Assembly (NCBI GenBank): GCA_026770025.1
Contig: JAMXDE010000008.1
Location: forward strand, 2,418,001 to 2,482,000
Direction: 5' to 3'
Source: Craspedostauros australis
Taxonomy: Eukaryota > Bacillariophyta > Bacillariophyceae > Mastogloiales > Achnanthaceae
Length of the DNA stretch: 64,000 nt
A model generated the notes under the pieces. The model did not search any database. It was not told where the DNA came from and worked only from the letters and a program-made list of their open reading frames with translations. The position numbers were made by a program, and so were the translations under genes. Of this stretch, positions 62,546 to 64,000 are shown piece by piece (the stretch's first letter is position 1; each line of letters starts with the position of its first letter).

Positions 62546-63400
62546 ATGACGTCCAACATAGCGCAAAAGCCCCGTGATGGTCCAGCGATGGCATTCATCC
62601 CAGAACCAGTGGTCGGTGACATGATCCGAAGGAGCACGGACTACTATGGCATCGTCGTCAACGCGATGTGGCCGCCGCCGGATGATCTGTTGGAGCCGTA
62701 CCACAAGGACTTCCTGCCGCGGATCCGTGGATGCTTCGATGACGCCGATTTACCGATCCACGATCATTCCAACAATGACGCGCCGGTGTACCTCTACCCT
62801 GGAGCGTACTTGCACGTGACGATTGCCACGCTGTACCCCATCGTCAAACAGGAGGCCATCAAGACTATCGAAGGGGGCAGCAGTAGTAGCAGTGGTAGCA
62901 GTGCCGATGAGAAGAACAACGACGGTGAAAGCCCAGATCAACTGCAGCAAACAATCGCAAAGCACAAGGCCCAATGGCAGAACGTCCTGCAATTGGCATC
63001 GCAGCATCCTGACTGGCCCACGCAGGCATTGCAATTCGAGATTGATTCGGCGCAGATCGGCAGCAAGGCGGGCATCCTGCTGTGGAAGGAAACCACGGGT
63101 GGCGTGCAGAAGATGAGAGACTGCCTCGTTGCGACAGTGGCCACCCACGCCAGCGATCTTCGCATCCATTCCATCCCCAACATCGTCCATTCCACATTTC
63201 TGCGATTCCAGAGCGTGCCGCTATCGGAGGGTGCCGTGGTGCAAGAACGATTCAAAGCCGATGTTTTGCCCAAGCTCAAGGACATCTTTCCAAAGCCCAT
63301 CACAGCGAAGTGGATCAAGATGGCGTGCGAGTGGACGCCGTACATGCACATTCCAGACGATGACCACCATGTGTACTCGACTGTGCATTTGGAAAAGTGA
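62546..63400 (+). CDS. 2H-phosphoesterase-like protein
   Basis: The product has 284 aa. Two H-x-T motifs stand in strand-like contexts 125 residues apart: H90-V-T92 in AYLHVTIATLYP and H215-S-T217 in NIVHSTFLRFQ. This is the signature of the 2H (LigT-like) superfamily, whose members cleave 2',3'-cyclic phosphates or ligate 2'-5' RNA ends. The spacing and flanking hydrophobic residues fit. A Ser/Gly repeat (SSSSSGSSADEKNN, about residues 112-125) encoded by AGT/AGC triplets separates the lobes. A closing motif MACEWTPYMHIPDDDHHVYS forms the C-terminus. There is no signal peptide, so it is probably cytosolic. The substrate cannot be told from sequence. An in-frame ATG at 62588 is a possible later start. 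Confidence 0.65.
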   Translation: MTSNIAQKPRDGPAMAFIPEPVVGDMIRRSTDYYGIVVNAMWPPPDDLLEPYHKDFLPRIRGCFDDADLPIHDHSNNDAPVYLYPGAYLHVTIATLYPIVKQEAIKTIEGGSSSSSGSSADEKNNDGESPDQLQQTIAKHKAQWQNVLQLASQHPDWPTQALQFEIDSAQIGSKAGILLWKETTGGVQKMRDCLVATVATHASDLRIHSIPNIVHSTFLRFQSVPLSEGAVVQERFKADVLPKLKDIFPKPITAKWIKMACEWTPYMHIPDDDHHVYSTVHLEK

Positions 63401-63649
63401 CGGCGTGTACTTTCCATTGAGGATCCGAACTACAAGCACACAGTGTCATAAATACTATCATGCAGGTTGGGCGGATCACTACTTGTGCATTCGTATGGAG
63501 TGAAATAGTAGAACAACATGTATGTTATCAAAGAAGAGAGCGCCACCTCTCATAGAACTGCGAATTCTCTGTTGCTGCCTTCTCTAGACCGGGATGCCCA
63601 TTTGGATCACATGACTCTTGTGCGTGCGTGCGTGCGTGGCGCGGCTTGA

Positions 63650-64000
63650 TCATTTGGTGCCGCGCGCCGACGGTTCCGTGCAATCCGCATCGTACCTGGG
63701 ATATTCCGTACCTTTCAACCAAGATTCCAAAAACACAAAGCTTGCTTCTGGCTTGTAGGTCGGGACCATGTGACCGGCACCACGGATCGTGAGGAACTCG
63801 AAGTCGCCTTCGTACTTCACGGTGTACCCGGCCATGCGACGGCATCCGTCGATGGTCCATGGCCTCCACTCCTCCTCCACGGCGAGGCCGATGCTGGAGG
63901 TCCAGTTCTGACTATGGAAGGTGGTGATGGCCGGGTCCGTGTCGCCGTCGTAGATCAGGATCTTGAATCCCGGCAGCGTCTGCAGGTGAGAGTACGTGCC
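63650..64000 (-). CDS. serine carboxypeptidase (peptidase S10), C-terminal part, runs off the window
   Basis: 116 codons are visible on the minus strand; the 5' part lies beyond base 64000. The catalytic Asp is in ILIYDGDTDPAITTF and the catalytic His in IRGAGHMVPTYKPEAS, the two diagnostic C-terminal motifs of S10 peptidases. The catalytic Ser would lie upstream, outside the window. The spacing between the motifs and W.pw..dg...GY in between are as in plant and yeast carboxypeptidases, which act in the vacuole/lysosome or secretory pathway and remove C-terminal residues. The stop is at 63650 after a short Cys-containing tail. Whether the gene has introns further upstream is unknown. Confidence 0.9.
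   Translation of the reverse strand, partial: GTYSHLQTLPGFKILIYDGDTDPAITTFHSQNWTSSIGLAVEEEWRPWTIDGCRRMAGYTVKYEGDFEFLTIRGAGHMVPTYKPEASFVFLESWLKGTEYPRYDADCTEPSARGTK

Noticed and set aside
1-64000. CRISPR arrays, bacterial operons or prophage
   Set aside because: No spaced direct repeats of CRISPR type were seen, and spliced genes with plastid and secretory signals mark a eukaryotic nuclear genome.

Overview
The window is nuclear DNA of a eukaryotic alga, most likely a diatom. The evidence is two Ty1/copia LTR retrotransposons, a gene pairing a Sec14/CRAL-TRIO-like region with the 'GRGRPFQEHPGN' domain greatly expanded in diatoms (DUF6824, as I recall the name), and a two-ApaG protein whose leader ends in the diatom plastid cleavage pattern (Ala before Phe). 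There are also diatom-type orphan families and few, short introns with GTGAGY donors. I cannot name the species. There are no operons. Genes lie on both strands, often convergent with 250-450 bp between stops.

Region 1 (1-18.8 kb) is repeat-rich. Copia element 1 (1-7126, left LTR cut by the window edge) has one uninterrupted Gag-Pol frame and LTRs differing at one visible base. After 880 bp comes copia element 2 (8007-15391), complete, with LTRs identical by eye, an intact Gag-Pol frame and a CATATG target duplication. Next is a candidate non-autonomous DNA transposon (16146-17245) with 22-bp terminal inverted repeats flanked by TA. No host gene can be defended before 18.8 kb.

Region 2 (18.8-30.5 kb) holds the CRAL-TRIO-like/DUF6824 gene with one intron (18798-20992). 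A minus-strand seipin homologue follows, broken by an in-frame TGA and at least one frame shift. The rest is a gene-poor stretch with a degenerate tRNA-like sequence and two weak small ORFs.

Region 3 (30.5-64 kb) is the gene-dense part, in this order. A GT10 fucosyltransferase-like type II membrane protein (+). A disordered protein with a short helical C-terminal motif (-). Diphthine-ammonia ligase DPH6 fused to two RidA-like domains (-). Two tandem paralogous six-helix membrane proteins (+,+). An unknown 507-aa protein (-). A plastid-targeted two-ApaG protein (+). A 984-aa conserved protist protein with a small first exon (-). A disordered acidic protein (+). A GH30 glucosylceramidase-like membrane glycosidase (-). 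A 152-aa diatom-type small protein (-). A 2H-phosphoesterase-like protein (+). The C-terminal end of an S10 serine carboxypeptidase (-) runs off the right edge.

The genes do not form one pathway. Several point to the secretory system (fucosyltransferase, GH30 enzyme, carboxypeptidase, broken seipin of ER/lipid droplets). DPH6 belongs to translation (diphthamide on eEF2) and the ApaG protein to the plastid. All functions are inferred from motifs read by eye; no searches were run.
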